Source of the DNA: Chitinimonas sp. BJB300
Lineage (GTDB): Bacteria > Pseudomonadota > Gammaproteobacteria > Burkholderiales > Chitinimonadaceae
Direction of reading: 5' to 3'
Assembly: GCF_002735695.1 (NCBI RefSeq)
Contig: NZ_PDZH01000006.1
Coordinates: forward strand, 1-63,342
Length of the DNA: 63,342 nt
Shown: piece after piece, positions 35,404-44,702 of the stretch
Layout: every line of letters begins with the position of its first letter
Position numbering within the stretch: position 1 is the first letter of the stretch
Position numbers and translations under genes: made by a program
The notes under the pieces: generated by a model
Databases searched by the model: none
What the model saw: the letters and a program-made list of their open reading frames with translations, nothing else
What the model was told of the DNA's origin: nothing

Positions 35404-38058
35404 TCAGCTTACCTTGTAGGTGAGCTTGCCGGCTTTGGTGGCGCCCACTTTGATTTTCTGGATGGCTTCTCCCTCTGCCATCCGTTCCAGTACCGAACCC
35501 GCGATTTCGGGCAGGATGGTGCCATTAAGGATATGGTCGACATTACGTGCGCCGCTGTCTACTTCGGTGCAGCGCTGGAATACTGCATCTACAAGGCTGT
35601 CGTCGTAAACGAAAGCGGCTTTGTGGTTGGCGGCGACGCGGCTGGCGACCCGGTTGAGCTTGAGGCGGATGATGGCTTCGAGCACATCGTCCGAAATCGG
35701 GTAGAACGGCACGACTTTCATCCTGCCCAACAGGGCGGGTTTGAATTCCTTGAACAGTTGCGGGCGAATCATTTCGGCGAGGCTATCGGCATCGGGCAGA
35801 TCGCTCCTCGCTTTGTTGAGGCAGGCTTGCATGATGGTGGAAGAGCCGACGTTTGAGGTCAGGATAATCAGCGTGTTCTTGAAGTCGATCTCCCGGCCTT
35901 CGCCGTCTTCCATCACGCCTTTGTCAAAGACCTGGAAGAACATCTCCATCACATCGGGGTGGGCCTTCTCGACTTCATCGAGCAACACCACGCTGTAGGG
36001 TTTGCGCCGTACCGCCTCGGTAAGCACACCACCTTCGCCATATCCGACATAGCCGGGGGGCGAACCTTTGAGCGATGAGACGGTATGGGCCTCTTGGTAT
36101 TCGCTCATGTTGATGGTGATAAGGTTGCGTTCGCCGCCGTAGAGCGAATCAGCCAGAGCAAGCGCGGTTTCGGTTTTGCCCACGCCGGAGGGACCGACGA
36201 AAAGGAACACGCCCTTGGGCTTGTTTGGGTCTTCCAGATTGGCGCGGGCAGTGCGCACACGTTGGGCAACAGCAGCCATGGCGTGGTCTTGTCCGATCAC
36301 CCGTTGCTTGAGGGTATCGGCCAAACCCAGGATAGCCTTGATTTCGTTCTTGACCATGCTGCCGACCGGAATACCTGTCCAGGCGGAGATGATGTCGGCG
36401 ATAACACTGCTGTCCACACAGGTTGGCACCAGTCCGGACTCGCCTTGTAGGGTTTTGAGTTCGGTCTTGAGGCGATCGAGCTCGGCGCGCTCGGTTTTGA
36501 GTTCGGCGTTTGGATCGGCCGCGTGTTTTTGTTCCAGCGTGTGGCGCAATTCGCCTATTTGCCGCGCCAAACCGAGTTCCTGTTGCCAGCGATTGTTCTG
36601 GTTTTCGATATCGCGAGCCAGCGCCGCACGGCTTTCGCGTAGGTCCTTTAGCTTCTCTGTATGGCTGCCGCCTGAGGCGACTTCACGTTGAAGCGCAGCA
36701 ATTTCCACATCGGTGCGTTCCAACCGTTTTTCTGCCAGTTCGATCGATTCGGGCTTAGCGCTTTGGGCCAGAGCGACACGGGCACAGGCGGTGTCGAGCA
36801 CGCTGACGGCTTTGTCGGGCAACTGGCGACCCGTGATATAGCGGGCGGAAAGGTGCACGGCATCGACAATCGCTTCATCCAATACCCGGATAATGAAATG
36901 CTTTTCCATCAACCCTACCATGGCGCGCAACATGCTGGCAGCGACTTCCAGGTTGGGTTCATCCACCTTGACGACCTGAAAGCGCCGCGCCAGGGCCGCG
37001 TCCTTTTCGAAGTACTTTTTGTACTCGGCCCAGGTTGTGGCGGCAATGGTGCGCAACTCACCCCGCGCCAAGGCAGGTTTGAGCAGATTGGCGGCGTCGT
37101 TCTGGCCGGCTTGTCCGCCAGCGCCGATCATGGTGTGCGCTTCGTCGATGAACAGGATGATAGGGTGCGGACTCTTCTTCACCTCGTCGATGACGTTTTT
37201 CAGACGGTTCTCAAACTCGCCCTTCACGCTGGCCCCGGCTTGCAGCAAGCCCAGGTCAAGCACATGTAGAGCGACGTTTTGCAACGGTGGCGGTACATCG
37301 CCCGCGGCGATTTTCTGAGCAAGGCCTTCTACCACGGCTGTTTTGCCGACGCCGGCTTCGCCCGTCAGGATGGGGTTGTTCTGCCGGCGGCGGGTAAGAA
37401 TGTCGATGGCCTGGCGGATTTCGGTTTCACGCCCGATCACCGGGTCGATCTTGCCTTCTTGCGCGCGTGCGGTGAGGTTGCTGGTGAATTGATCCAACGC
37501 GGGAGTTTTGGCGATGCTGCTGGTGGCGGTGTCGCCCGGGGCGGCATCATCGGCTTGCGGCGCGTTTTGGATGGCTTCGCCGGCTTCGGCTGACTTGGTC
37601 GTCAGCTCGGCCAGCTTGTGTTTGAGCGTGTCGAGCGGGAAGCGCGCAAACAAGGGCGAGCCGCGCCGCGCTATCTGCGCCAGGTCGGGCGCTGTCAGCA
37701 ACGCCAGCAGGATATGCCCACTGCGGATCAACGAGGTGCCGGTTTCAATCGAGGCCAGCAGCCATGCGTGCTCCAGCAGGGTAGGGAGGTGCGGTGAAAA
37801 GACAGGGGTGCGGCTATTGCCGGTCTTGAAGTTTTCCAGCTCGCGGTTCAGGTCGCGCTCAAGCTGGGTGGGACTGATATCAAACCGCTGGCAAAGCTGT
37901 AGCAAGTCAGAACCGGGCTGTTCCAGCAGAGCGAGGAACAGGTGTTCCAGGTCCACTTCATAGTGGCCCCGCGTCATACAGAGGTTGGCGGAACGTTCGG
38001 CAGCCAAGCGAGCAGTGGGGGTGAGCTTGGAGATCAGCGCTTTGAGATTGCTTGCCAT
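35404..38058 (-). CDS. tssH: T6SS AAA+ ATPase ClpV/TssH
   Basis: 884 residues. An N-terminal Clp_N domain (about 1-150), Walker A1 GEAGVGKT (233-240), Walker B 'ILFIDEAHT', a middle coiled-coil ('[20 protein letters not shown]') and a second Walker A (GPSGVGKT, about 630) are all present. ClpV recycles contracted TssB/TssC sheath. The N-terminal '[20 protein letters not shown]' is typical of the T6SS branch rather than ClpB. GAGGA ribosome binding site; the gene lies between tssG and tssA. Confidence 0.95.
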   Translation of the reverse strand: MASNLKALISKLTPTARLAAERSANLCMTRGHYEVDLEHLFLALLEQPGSDLLQLCQRFDISPTQLERDLNRELENFKTGNSRTPVFSPHLPTLLEHAWLLASIETGTSLIRSGHILLALLTAPDLAQIARRGSPLFARFPLDTLKHKLAELTTKSAEAGEAIQNAPQADDAAPGDTATSSIAKTPALDQFTSNLTARAQEGKIDPVIGRETEIRQAIDILTRRRQNNPILTGEAGVGKTAVVEGLAQKIAAGDVPPPLQNVALHVLDLGLLQAGASVKGEFENRLKNVIDEVKKSPHPIILFIDEAHTMIGAGGQAGQNDAANLLKPALARGELRTIAATTWAEYKKYFEKDAALARRFQVVKVDEPNLEVAASMLRAMVGLMEKHFIIRVLDEAIVDAVHLSARYITGRQLPDKAVSVLDTACARVALAQSAKPESIELAEKRLERTDVEIAALQREVASGGSHTEKLKDLRESRAALARDIENQNNRWQQELGLARQIGELRHTLEQKHAADPNAELKTERAELDRLKTELKTLQGESGLVPTCVDSSVIADIISAWTGIPVGSMVKNEIKAILGLADTLKQRVIGQDHAMAAVAQRVRTARANLEDPNKPKGVFLFVGPSGVGKTETALALADSLYGGERNLITINMSEYQEAHTVSSLKGSPPGYVGYGEGGVLTEAVRRKPYSVVLLDEVEKAHPDVMEMFFQVFDKGVMEDGEGREIDFKNTLIILTSNVGSSTIMQACLNKARSDLPDADSLAEMIRPQLFKEFKPALLGRMKVVPFYPISDDVLEAIIRLKLNRVASRVAANHKAAFVYDDSLVDAVFQRCTEVDSGARNVDHILNGTILPEIAGSVLERMAEGEAIQKIKVGATKAGKLTYKVS

Positions 38059-38127
38059 GGTTTTTCCTCAAATTTGCCAAATATGTTTATGAATAACTTT
38101 GTATCGGATTCGGACTAAAAGACAGCT

Positions 38128-39144
38128 TCAATTTAAAAGGTAACGCGCCTCGTCAATATGCTTGGGGACCGAACGGCTGCAAATCACGGCATCACGGCCC
38201 AGTTGGCCGCTGCTGCCATTCAGGCGGGCTGCGCGTACGTCATCGCGGTGTAATACCAGTTGCACCTCGAATTCGACGCTGATACCGCACCAGTACTGCA
38301 ACAGGCTGCGCAATGCACTGGCGCCGGCACCATCGGGTAGCAGCGATCGATACGCAGCGGAACGCAAAGGGCCGAAACGCAGGCGCAGCCGGCTTTGGCG
38401 GTCCCATAACCGTGCGCCGCAGCAGGCGCTTTCGCCCAATATCGCCACGCTGCCCCCCAGGCGGGTCTGCTGCGTGTGGGGAATATCAAACCATTGGCCG
38501 ACGAACTGTTCCACCTCAACCGTGGTTTGGAAGTAATCGGCCAATACACGGCGCAGATTATCAGCCGACACAGGCTGGTGGCGCAGTAGCCCAGCGTAGG
38601 CGGCATAGGGCTCGATCGATTCGGTATTGGCAGGTGGACTTTCCAACCCTAGTTGCTTGCCCGACAGGCTGAGTAATTCGGGCAAGAACCGCTTGCCGCT
38701 TTCATGCCGCAATGGTAGACGGTATTTCTGCCATGCCTTATAGAACAAGGCCACCATGCGGTTGTTGAACACATCCATGAAGGCGCACGCGGTGGGATCA
38801 CGATGTACTTGCAGGCGTTCGGCCAACTTTTCGGTATAGAAACGCGGCATGGCGCCGCTTGGGCCGGTCATACCGATAAAGGCTGGCACCAGCCGATAGG
38901 GTGCAGCGCCATTTGAATCGGCGCTTGGGCTTTCCAATGATTCCACTTCACTGGGTGGAAAGGCCAGGCTGAGCGAGCTGCCAAAGCGGATGCGTTCGCC
39001 AACCAGCCGATCGGGATCCGCACCCTCTTGGTGCTGCAACTGGCGTGACAGGACGCGTACCGCCTGGAAGAACTGGTACTGTTGCGGCTGCTGGAGCAGC
39101 TTATCGATTAGACGATAGGTCGGAGGCCGTTGCGCGGCAGACAT
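38128..39144 (-). CDS. tssG: T6SS baseplate protein TssG
   Basis: 338 residues when started at the ATG at 39144, which gives the family opening 'MSAAQRPPTYRLIDKLLQQP' and then 'YQFFQAVRVLSRQLQHQEG'. The longer frame to 39351 runs antisense-like through tssF and lacks family support. The start overlaps the end of tssF by 37 bases, as is common for this pair. TssG forms the baseplate wedge with TssE, TssF and TssK. C-terminal motif 'RLGGSVAILGESACCGARLW' is typical. Confidence 0.92.
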   Translation of the reverse strand: MSAAQRPPTYRLIDKLLQQPQQYQFFQAVRVLSRQLQHQEGADPDRLVGERIRFGSSLSLAFPPSEVESLESPSADSNGAAPYRLVPAFIGMTGPSGAMPRFYTEKLAERLQVHRDPTACAFMDVFNNRMVALFYKAWQKYRLPLRHESGKRFLPELLSLSGKQLGLESPPANTESIEPYAAYAGLLRHQPVSADNLRRVLADYFQTTVEVEQFVGQWFDIPHTQQTRLGGSVAILGESACCGARLWDRQSRLRLRFGPLRSAAYRSLLPDGAGASALRSLLQYWCGISVEFEVQLVLHRDDVRAARLNGSSGQLGRDAVICSRSVPKHIDEARYLLN

Positions 39145-40940
39145 TCTCTGAGCACCTCTCCGGTTTCGGCATCTTCGAGCACGATCCGGGTAAAACTGTT
39201 GAGATTCACAGCCAAGCCAAATACATGTGAAAGCAGTTCGGCAAACAGCCATATACCGCTGCCGACAAAGTAGTCGGGGCGTACCGCGATGCGGATTTCC
39301 ATCCCCCGGATAAAGGTCGGGAAGGGATTGCCTGCCATGCGTGCGGAACAAGCCGAGCTGCTGACGCGTACGACGCCATCAATAGCGCGGCGGTTTTGGC
39401 TGGAGCGGGCAAGGTCATAGAGGGTCAGCAATTCACGCAGGCCATCGCCAGCATCGTCACTGACCGACCAATGATTCAACGTCAGTTGTGACACCAGTCG
39501 CCAAGCGCCATCTCCCGTGTGCTTAAAGCGGGCCGGTACAGTCGGCTTGCGTAGCAATTGAATCGATTTCACGGCCGCCACACCTTCTGCAAACAGGTCG
39601 CCCCCAGCCTGGGCAATAGGCAGCTGGGCGGGGAGGTCGCGATTGGTGCAGGTGAGGTCGATGCTCAGCGTTTCCACATCTTCCGCAGCGGGGTTGAAAT
39701 CCGGGTCGACGACGGTGATCTGGTACTCAAAGCCCGGGCTGCGTTCGATTAGGTGTTCATCGCGGATCACCTGCCAATAACGACCATCAGCCGTTGGCGT
39801 ACCGTGTTTGAGCGAATAAAACGGGTAAAACGCATGGACAACGGCGCCATCGGCATTTTCCCGCACCTGGGCGACGCGCTCCACTGCATAGACCTCGAAA
39901 GCCTGAGGCCGGCGTGCATCGGGCAGTACTGTGTACTGCACCTGCTTGTGGCTTAGCCGGATGGGTTCGGCATGCTGCTTGAACAGGTTGACCACCGGGG
40001 TGCAGAACAATTGGAAGTTGGCGGTACTGAGGCTATCGAGCAGGCGGTCAAACCGGCGGTCGTCACGCGCTGTGGCAAGCAGGAAATGCAGCTTCAGCTT
40101 GCGCAGGCCACCGGGCATGGTTGTCACTACCGGTGCCAGGTCCAGGTCGATGAAATTGAATTTCTCGGGAAAGATAAAGTATTCAGTCAGCAGCCTGTAG
40201 GCGGAATGGCTGCGAGCATCGTCTTCCACCAAGGCTTCGTCGGCGGCGAAACCCACAGACTGCACCAGTGGTTTCTGAATCAGCTTCCAGGGCCCAAAGC
40301 CGGTGTCTACCGCCACGGTAATGCAGCGCTGGAACAGGGCTTCTCGCAAGAGCGCAACCACGGAGGGCTCGGCATCCAGAAAGATGCGCAGCGGTTGCTG
40401 TAACGCCTGGTTTAAGGGTAGTTGGTCTGCTAACCCGTTGATGCCCACCGTGAGCATGGCAGTTGCGGTATTGGGAATTTGCGTGCCGCCGGGGGGTGTC
40501 CAGTCGGTGGCGTAGACGACTTCCTCGATGCTGACAGGCAGCAAGGTGACATCAAACGCAGTATGAAACTTGCACGCAATCCCTTTTACCGGCCGCGATT
40601 GCATGGCAGTACCGCGGGCAATCTTCACCGGGGTGGTCAGTTGCGCGGTTGCGCCGGCCAGTCGCGCGATGGAGCAAGAAGGGTAGGGGCGTAGGTATTG
40701 CGGATAGAGTGTCTGAAACAGCGCGTTGGTAAGCTGCGGGTATTCGTCATCCAGTTTTTTGTGGACGCGTGAGGCGAGCAGGGCGAACGATTGGATCAAG
40801 CGTTCGACATGTGGGTCTTCTACCGCCTCGCCCGACATGAGCAGACGGCCTGCAATCTTGGGGTATTGCTCGGCGAACTCGCGTGCGTGGCGTTTAAGCA
40901 CTGCCAGTTCGCGTTCGTAATAGGGGAGCAACTCTTCCAT
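39108..40940 (-). CDS. tssF: T6SS baseplate protein TssF
   Basis: 610 residues, full length for the family. It opens 'MEELLPYYERELAVLKRHAR' and continues 'YPKIAGRLLMSGEAVEDPHV', diagnostic for TssF, followed by 'TNALFQTLYPQYLRPYPSCS'. The C-terminal motif 'FVGSGIWLFAELLSHVFGLA' is also typical. Starts 5 bases after tssE and has no strong ribosome binding site, so translation is probably coupled. It overlaps tssG at its 3' end. Confidence 0.95.
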   Translation of the reverse strand: MEELLPYYERELAVLKRHAREFAEQYPKIAGRLLMSGEAVEDPHVERLIQSFALLASRVHKKLDDEYPQLTNALFQTLYPQYLRPYPSCSIARLAGATAQLTTPVKIARGTAMQSRPVKGIACKFHTAFDVTLLPVSIEEVVYATDWTPPGGTQIPNTATAMLTVGINGLADQLPLNQALQQPLRIFLDAEPSVVALLREALFQRCITVAVDTGFGPWKLIQKPLVQSVGFAADEALVEDDARSHSAYRLLTEYFIFPEKFNFIDLDLAPVVTTMPGGLRKLKLHFLLATARDDRRFDRLLDSLSTANFQLFCTPVVNLFKQHAEPIRLSHKQVQYTVLPDARRPQAFEVYAVERVAQVRENADGAVVHAFYPFYSLKHGTPTADGRYWQVIRDEHLIERSPGFEYQITVVDPDFNPAAEDVETLSIDLTCTNRDLPAQLPIAQAGGDLFAEGVAAVKSIQLLRKPTVPARFKHTGDGAWRLVSQLTLNHWSVSDDAGDGLRELLTLYDLARSSQNRRAIDGVVRVSSSACSARMAGNPFPTFIRGMEIRIAVRPDYFVGSGIWLFAELLSHVFGLAVNLNSFTRIVLEDAETGEVLRECLPRNGLRPIV

Positions 40941-40945
40941 GGTAC

Positions 40946-41449
40946 TTAGGTGGCTTTCACTCGGCGGGTTTGATTGACCGAGTATTGCTGAATGGTGGGT
41001 TGCAACATGGCGTCAAAACTCACTGGCTCCTGGGCTGGGTAGACAACGAGAAGGGCGCTGATGGAGAACAGGAGTGAATTGGTGGAGCCTTGATCGGCTT
41101 CGAGATGGACCCGCACATTTTTCAGGCGCGGTTCGTGGCAAAGGATGGTTTCTTCCAGGGTACGGCAGATACGGTAACAATCAGCCGGGTTGGATAGGCT
41201 CATGCCGACGAAGTCCAATATGCCAAAGCTGAGAATGGAATGATTCGCCAGCGGGAAGTCAGCCAATGCTTCGTCTGGGCCTCGCCGACTGTTCAGCAGG
41301 GCTTCCAGGTCGTTAGCAACCGATTCCTTGAGCTGCTCGATATTGAGCCGGCGTAAGGGGTTTGCTTCGCTTTGACCCTTGGGGTTGTCGTCGAACAGTT
41401 TCTCAAACAAGGTGGGCGCAAAGCCACGCGATAGACTGCGATCGAGCAT
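40946..41449 (-). CDS. tssE: T6SS baseplate protein TssE (gp25-like)
   Basis: 167 residues with the gp25 lysozyme-like fold of TssE: 'LKESVANDLEALLNSRRGPD', 'ILSFGILDFVGMSLSN' and 'LEETILCHEPRLKNVRVHLE'. Opens 'MLDRSLSRGFAPTLFEKLF'. The ATG has GGAGAAA upstream. TssE joins sheath and baseplate. An intrinsic terminator and a MITE-like repeat separate it from hcp, so expression of tssE and the genes behind it may depend on read-through or on a local promoter. Confidence 0.93.
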   Translation of the reverse strand: MLDRSLSRGFAPTLFEKLFDDNPKGQSEANPLRRLNIEQLKESVANDLEALLNSRRGPDEALADFPLANHSILSFGILDFVGMSLSNPADCYRICRTLEETILCHEPRLKNVRVHLEADQGSTNSLLFSISALLVVYPAQEPVSFDAMLQPTIQQYSVNQTRRVKAT

Positions 41450-41493
41450 CGAATTTCTCCGTATTGACCCGGCAAGGGTGAATACCGCTGTCG

Positions 41494-41521
41494 CAAAAAG
41501 GGGCGGCGCAGGACCCGCCCC
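41494..41521 (-). terminator. intrinsic terminator between hcp and tssE
   Basis: On the minus strand GGGGCGG pairs with CCGCCCC around an 8-base loop and is followed by TTTTT (bases 41495-41499 on the plus strand read as A). It lies 45 bases ahead of the tssE start and beyond the MITE-like repeat. It should end a large share of hcp transcripts. Confidence 0.8.
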
Positions 41522-41529
41522 TTCACTAT

Positions 41530-41677
41530 CTAAGAACCTGTCTAAAGTCTGCTGTACGTCAGCAATACGGCGTTGAAAACACCCTCGGAATGCTCATTTA
41601 CCGCGTGTAAACTCCGCTTCCTCGGCTGTTTTCGCCTTGTCTTGCCCTAGCGCGCGAGCCTTTAGACTGGTTCTAAG
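41530..41677. mobile_element. MITE-like repeat, full copy A
   Basis: 148 bases between hcp and tssE. Terminal repeats CTAAGAACCTGTCTAAAG (41530-41547) and CTTTAGACTGGTTCTAAG (41660-41677) are inverted copies with 16 of 18 matches. No reading frame inside. Closely similar, in opposite orientation, to copy B at 22029-22174. No clear target duplication is visible. The remaining 118 bases to hcp (41678-41795) hold no gene. Confidence 0.8.
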
Positions 41678-41795
41678 AAACGCAGCAGGTGTTCAAAGTA
41701 TGTAATGCGCTGAGTCAAATGGGGAAAGGCGTAGAAACAGCAGCACCTGAGCCCCGATAACAAACGCGCGCTACAAACAGTGAACTGTGCAGCGT

Positions 41796-42299
41796 TTAGG
41801 CTTCGTACTTGTTCGTGTTCTTGGCCAAGCTCCATGCCCCTGCCGTGTTGCCCTTGGCGCCGCCGGCAATACCTTGGGCGGTGTAGGTCCACTGAATGGC
41901 GGCGTACTTCAGGGAGAAGCTTTCGCTTGGCACCCCTTCGCCCGCGATATGCGGTGCAACGCTGGAAACCAGTACGTGCTTTAGTTTGATTTCCAGGTAT
42001 TTCACGCGTTTGCCACCGTCAGCACGCATGAAGTCGATAACGACTTCATCAAAGGTGTGGCCGGCCGAGCAGGCTTCCCACATTTTCGGGCTGGTCTGGT
42101 CAACTGATTTAACGAACTGCATGTCGCCATGTTCGCAGCGTTCAGCAGTGTGCCCGCCAGCGCTGGAGGCCGTAGCGGAACGTGGCTGCATGATTTGATG
42201 CGCCCAGCTATCAACTTCCACCCATTTTGCGTGTTCGCTGTCAGCTGACTCGCCGTCAACTTTGAACTTGCCGCTGAACTTAACGTAAATATCTTTCAT
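41796..42299 (-). CDS. hcp: T6SS tube protein Hcp/TssD
   Basis: 167 residues, normal Hcp length. Opens 'MKDIYVKFSGKFKVDGESAD' and contains 'VVIDFMRADGGKRVKYLEIK' and 'SFSLKYAAIQWTYTAQG', typical of the Hcp1 group. Hcp hexamers stack into the tube propelled out of the cell and are needed in large amounts. Fittingly, the gene has a long leader with two tandem hairpins, a good ribosome binding site (AGGAG) and a terminator downstream, suggesting its own high-level transcript. No toxin extension. Confidence 0.95.
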   Translation of the reverse strand: MKDIYVKFSGKFKVDGESADSEHAKWVEVDSWAHQIMQPRSATASSAGGHTAERCEHGDMQFVKSVDQTSPKMWEACSAGHTFDEVVIDFMRADGGKRVKYLEIKLKHVLVSSVAPHIAGEGVPSESFSLKYAAIQWTYTAQGIAGGAKGNTAGAWSLAKNTNKYEA

Positions 42300-42317
42300 G
42301 TTTCCCTAGCTCCTGGA

Positions 42318-42349
42318 AAGTGCCTAAGCACTTAAGTGCCTAAGCACTT
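42318..42349. repeat. two perfect tandem 16-bp palindromes in the hcp leader
   Basis: The unit AAGTGCCTAAGCACTT occurs twice with no gap (42318-42333 and 42334-42349). Each unit pairs AAGTGC with GCACTT around a 4-base loop, so the transcript can form two adjacent hairpins, or one longer one, between 19 and 50 bases upstream of the hcp ATG. The rest of the 372-base tssC-hcp gap (42350-42631) has no gene I can support and may carry the hcp promoter. Confidence 0.85.
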
Positions 42350-42631
42350 AATTTAAAAGGTTTGTAACAAAGCACCGCTCGCCAACCAAACTAAACAGCA
42401 CAAGCCATATAACGGATTCTGGAGGGGTAGGCACGGTACTAATAACCGAGTACAACGCCCCCACATGCAAGCTTAGTACCTTCTCCCCTGAAAGCACCTG
42501 GTTTACTAGTCAGTCTTACTACGCGCACCTGCTTAGCTGCTGGCTACAGATAATTAACACGCTCTTAGCGCCGCCGATGCTTTCCGGCAGCTAAGTCTGA
42601 TTTGTATCGGTCTGCATTCGCCCGGCCGCTT

Positions 42632-42655
42632 TGAAGAGGGCGTTACCCCTCTTCA
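42632..42655 (-). terminator. hairpin after tssC
   Basis: TGAAGAGG (42632-42639) and CCTCTTCA (42648-42655) form a perfect 8-bp stem with an 8-base loop, 17 bases after the tssC stop. There is no U-tract on the minus strand, so it may stabilise the tssBC mRNA end rather than terminate. Confidence 0.5.
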
Positions 42656-42671
42656 CTGTCTGCAGCGTGTC

Positions 42672-44162
42672 TTATCGGTTGGCCGATTGCGGTAGTTCGG
42701 CTACCAGCCGTAGCGAAATCGAGAGTTCATCGAGCTGGAAGTGAGGGCGCAAAAAGGCGACAGCCTTGTAAACACCCGGTCGGCCGGGTACCTCGGCGAC
42801 TTCCACTGATGCCTCCCGCAGCGGGAACTGCGCTTTGGCTTCTTGCGAGGCGCCATCGTCGAGCAGCACGTATTGGGAAATCCACTTGTTAAGGAAGTCC
42901 TGCACGTTGCCCGCCGAGGCGAAGCTGCCGATCTTGTCCCGCATCATTGCCTTTAGATAATGGGCTACCCGGGAGACGGCCATGATGTACTGCAGCTGGG
43001 AAGACAGCACCGCATTGGCATTGGCGGCCTCGCTGTCGTACTTCTTCGCTTTTTGGGCAGACTGGGCACCGAAGAATGCGGCGTAGTCGGTGTTCTTGCA
43101 GTGCACGAGTGGGATAAAGCCCAGGTCACTCAGTTCTTTCTCGCGCCGGTCGGTGATGGCGATTTCGGTGGGGCACTTCAAGGCGACTTCACCGTCATCG
43201 GTCTTGAAGGTATGCGTTGGTAAGCCCTCTACCAACCCTCCGCCTTCCACGCCCCGGATAGCAGCACACCAACCATAGTTCTCGAATGCTGACGTCAACC
43301 GTGCGGCAAAGGCGTAGGCGGCGTTGACCCACAGGTACTTGCTGTGGTCGGTGCCATCCACTTCTTCCACAAAGTTGAAGCCTTCCACCGTTGTCCCATC
43401 TTTCGGGTCGTAAGGCAGGCGGCCAAGGAAATGCGGGAGGGCCAAACCGACATAGCGTGCATCTTCCGATTCCCGGAAGGAGCGCCACTTGGCGTATTCC
43501 AATGTATCGAATACCTTGGCCAGATCACGCGGCCTGCCCAGGTCGGTAAAGGTATCCAGGCCAAACAGTTCGGGCGATGCTGCGGAAATGAAAGGCGCGT
43601 GAGCAGCGGCGGCAACGTGTGACATCTGCTCGAGAAAGTACATGTCGGTAGGCTGGCGGGAAATCTCAAAGTCGCCAACCAACGCGGCAAAGGGCGAGCC
43701 CCCAAACGTACCGAATTCCTCTTCGTACACCTTTTTGAACAAGGTGCTCTGATCAAAATCAATGGCGGTCTGGAAGTCCTTCACCAACTCTTTTTTGTTG
43801 GTGTTGAGCATCTTGATCTTGAGCGAGGGGCCCGTGCTTGTTTCGCGACACAGATATTGCAGCCCCCGCCAGGAGCCCTCCATCTTTTGGAAGGGAGGCG
43901 CATGCATCACCACGCTCAGTTGGGCAGAGATCAGCTCGTCAATTTGGGCGATGCGCGCATCCAACGTGGCGGACAGGTTGTCCGACATCACGACAGTGCC
44001 TTGCATGACTTCCTTGACCAGCTCGGAAATCAAATCCTTGGCGCGCTCGTGTTCAGAGTCGGATTTGGCGACACGACTGTCGGCAACGATCTGGTCAAGC
44101 AGGCTGCCCTCGGCATCAGCCGTGCCGGCCTGAGAATGTGCTTGTTGCAAGCGTTCGCTCAT
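42672..44162 (-). CDS. tssC: T6SS sheath protein TssC (large subunit)
   Basis: 496 residues. Typical motifs are 'VVMHAPPFQKMEGSWRGLQY', 'EFGTFGGSPFAALVGDFEIS' and 'VSRVAHYLKAMMRDKIGSFA'. TssC assembles with TssB into the contractile sheath. It begins one base after the tssB stop region (the tssB stop at 44163-44165 directly abuts it), so the two are translationally coupled. The C-terminus 'ISLRLVAELPQSANR' is normal for the family. Confidence 0.96.
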   Translation of the reverse strand: MSERLQQAHSQAGTADAEGSLLDQIVADSRVAKSDSEHERAKDLISELVKEVMQGTVVMSDNLSATLDARIAQIDELISAQLSVVMHAPPFQKMEGSWRGLQYLCRETSTGPSLKIKMLNTNKKELVKDFQTAIDFDQSTLFKKVYEEEFGTFGGSPFAALVGDFEISRQPTDMYFLEQMSHVAAAAHAPFISAASPELFGLDTFTDLGRPRDLAKVFDTLEYAKWRSFRESEDARYVGLALPHFLGRLPYDPKDGTTVEGFNFVEEVDGTDHSKYLWVNAAYAFAARLTSAFENYGWCAAIRGVEGGGLVEGLPTHTFKTDDGEVALKCPTEIAITDRREKELSDLGFIPLVHCKNTDYAAFFGAQSAQKAKKYDSEAANANAVLSSQLQYIMAVSRVAHYLKAMMRDKIGSFASAGNVQDFLNKWISQYVLLDDGASQEAKAQFPLREASVEVAEVPGRPGVYKAVAFLRPHFQLDELSISLRLVAELPQSANR

Positions 44163-44672
44163 TTATTTCTCCTCACTGCCAGTTTCCTGGCCGAGCTTCT
44201 CGAGTTTTTCTGTGTTGCGCAGCACATCATTGAGTACGTCTTCCAGCTTTTCACTGCCGGCGATCTTGTTACGTAAATCCGCCAGTCTGGTACGCGCTTC
44301 AACCAGCTTATTCAAGGGGTCGATCTGCTTGACCACCTCTTCGGGGCGGAAGTCTTCCATCGAACGGAAAGCGAGGTCCACGGCAAATTCACCGCCCTTA
44401 TCCGATAACTTGTTGCTTACGCGGAACTTGGCGCGAGGCTCGATGGCGCCCATCACTTCATCAAAGTTGTCGCCATCGATATTGACAAACTTTTTATCTT
44501 TGAGCTTGGGTTGGGCAACCGTCGAGTCACCTGCAAAGTCACCAATGACGCCCATGACAAAAGGCAGCTCTTTTTGCTGGATTGCATCGCCAACTTCTAC
44601 ATCATAGGTCAGCTGTACGCGCGGAGGCCGGACACGCTGGAGTTTCTTTTGAGTGCTTTCACGTTTTGCCAT
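44163..44672 (-). CDS. tssB: T6SS sheath protein TssB (small subunit)
   Basis: 169 residues with the family segments 'RVQLTYDVEVGDAIQQKELP', 'FVMGVIGDFAGDS' and 'FRVSNKLSDKGGEFAVDLAF'. Partner of TssC in the contractile sheath. A C-terminal helix 'LADLRNKIAGSEKLEDVLND' is the ClpV-related region. It abuts tssC and follows the TPR lipoprotein gene by 30 bases. Confidence 0.95.
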   Translation of the reverse strand: MAKRESTQKKLQRVRPPRVQLTYDVEVGDAIQQKELPFVMGVIGDFAGDSTVAQPKLKDKKFVNIDGDNFDEVMGAIEPRAKFRVSNKLSDKGGEFAVDLAFRSMEDFRPEEVVKQIDPLNKLVEARTRLADLRNKIAGSEKLEDVLNDVLRNTEKLEKLGQETGSEEK

Positions 44673-44702
44673 GATGAGAATCCCTATAACCAGATTAAGT
44701 AT

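Noticed and set aside
42318-42349. CRISPR array
   Set aside because: Only two units of 16 bp, directly joined, without spacers; they are palindromes in the hcp leader.
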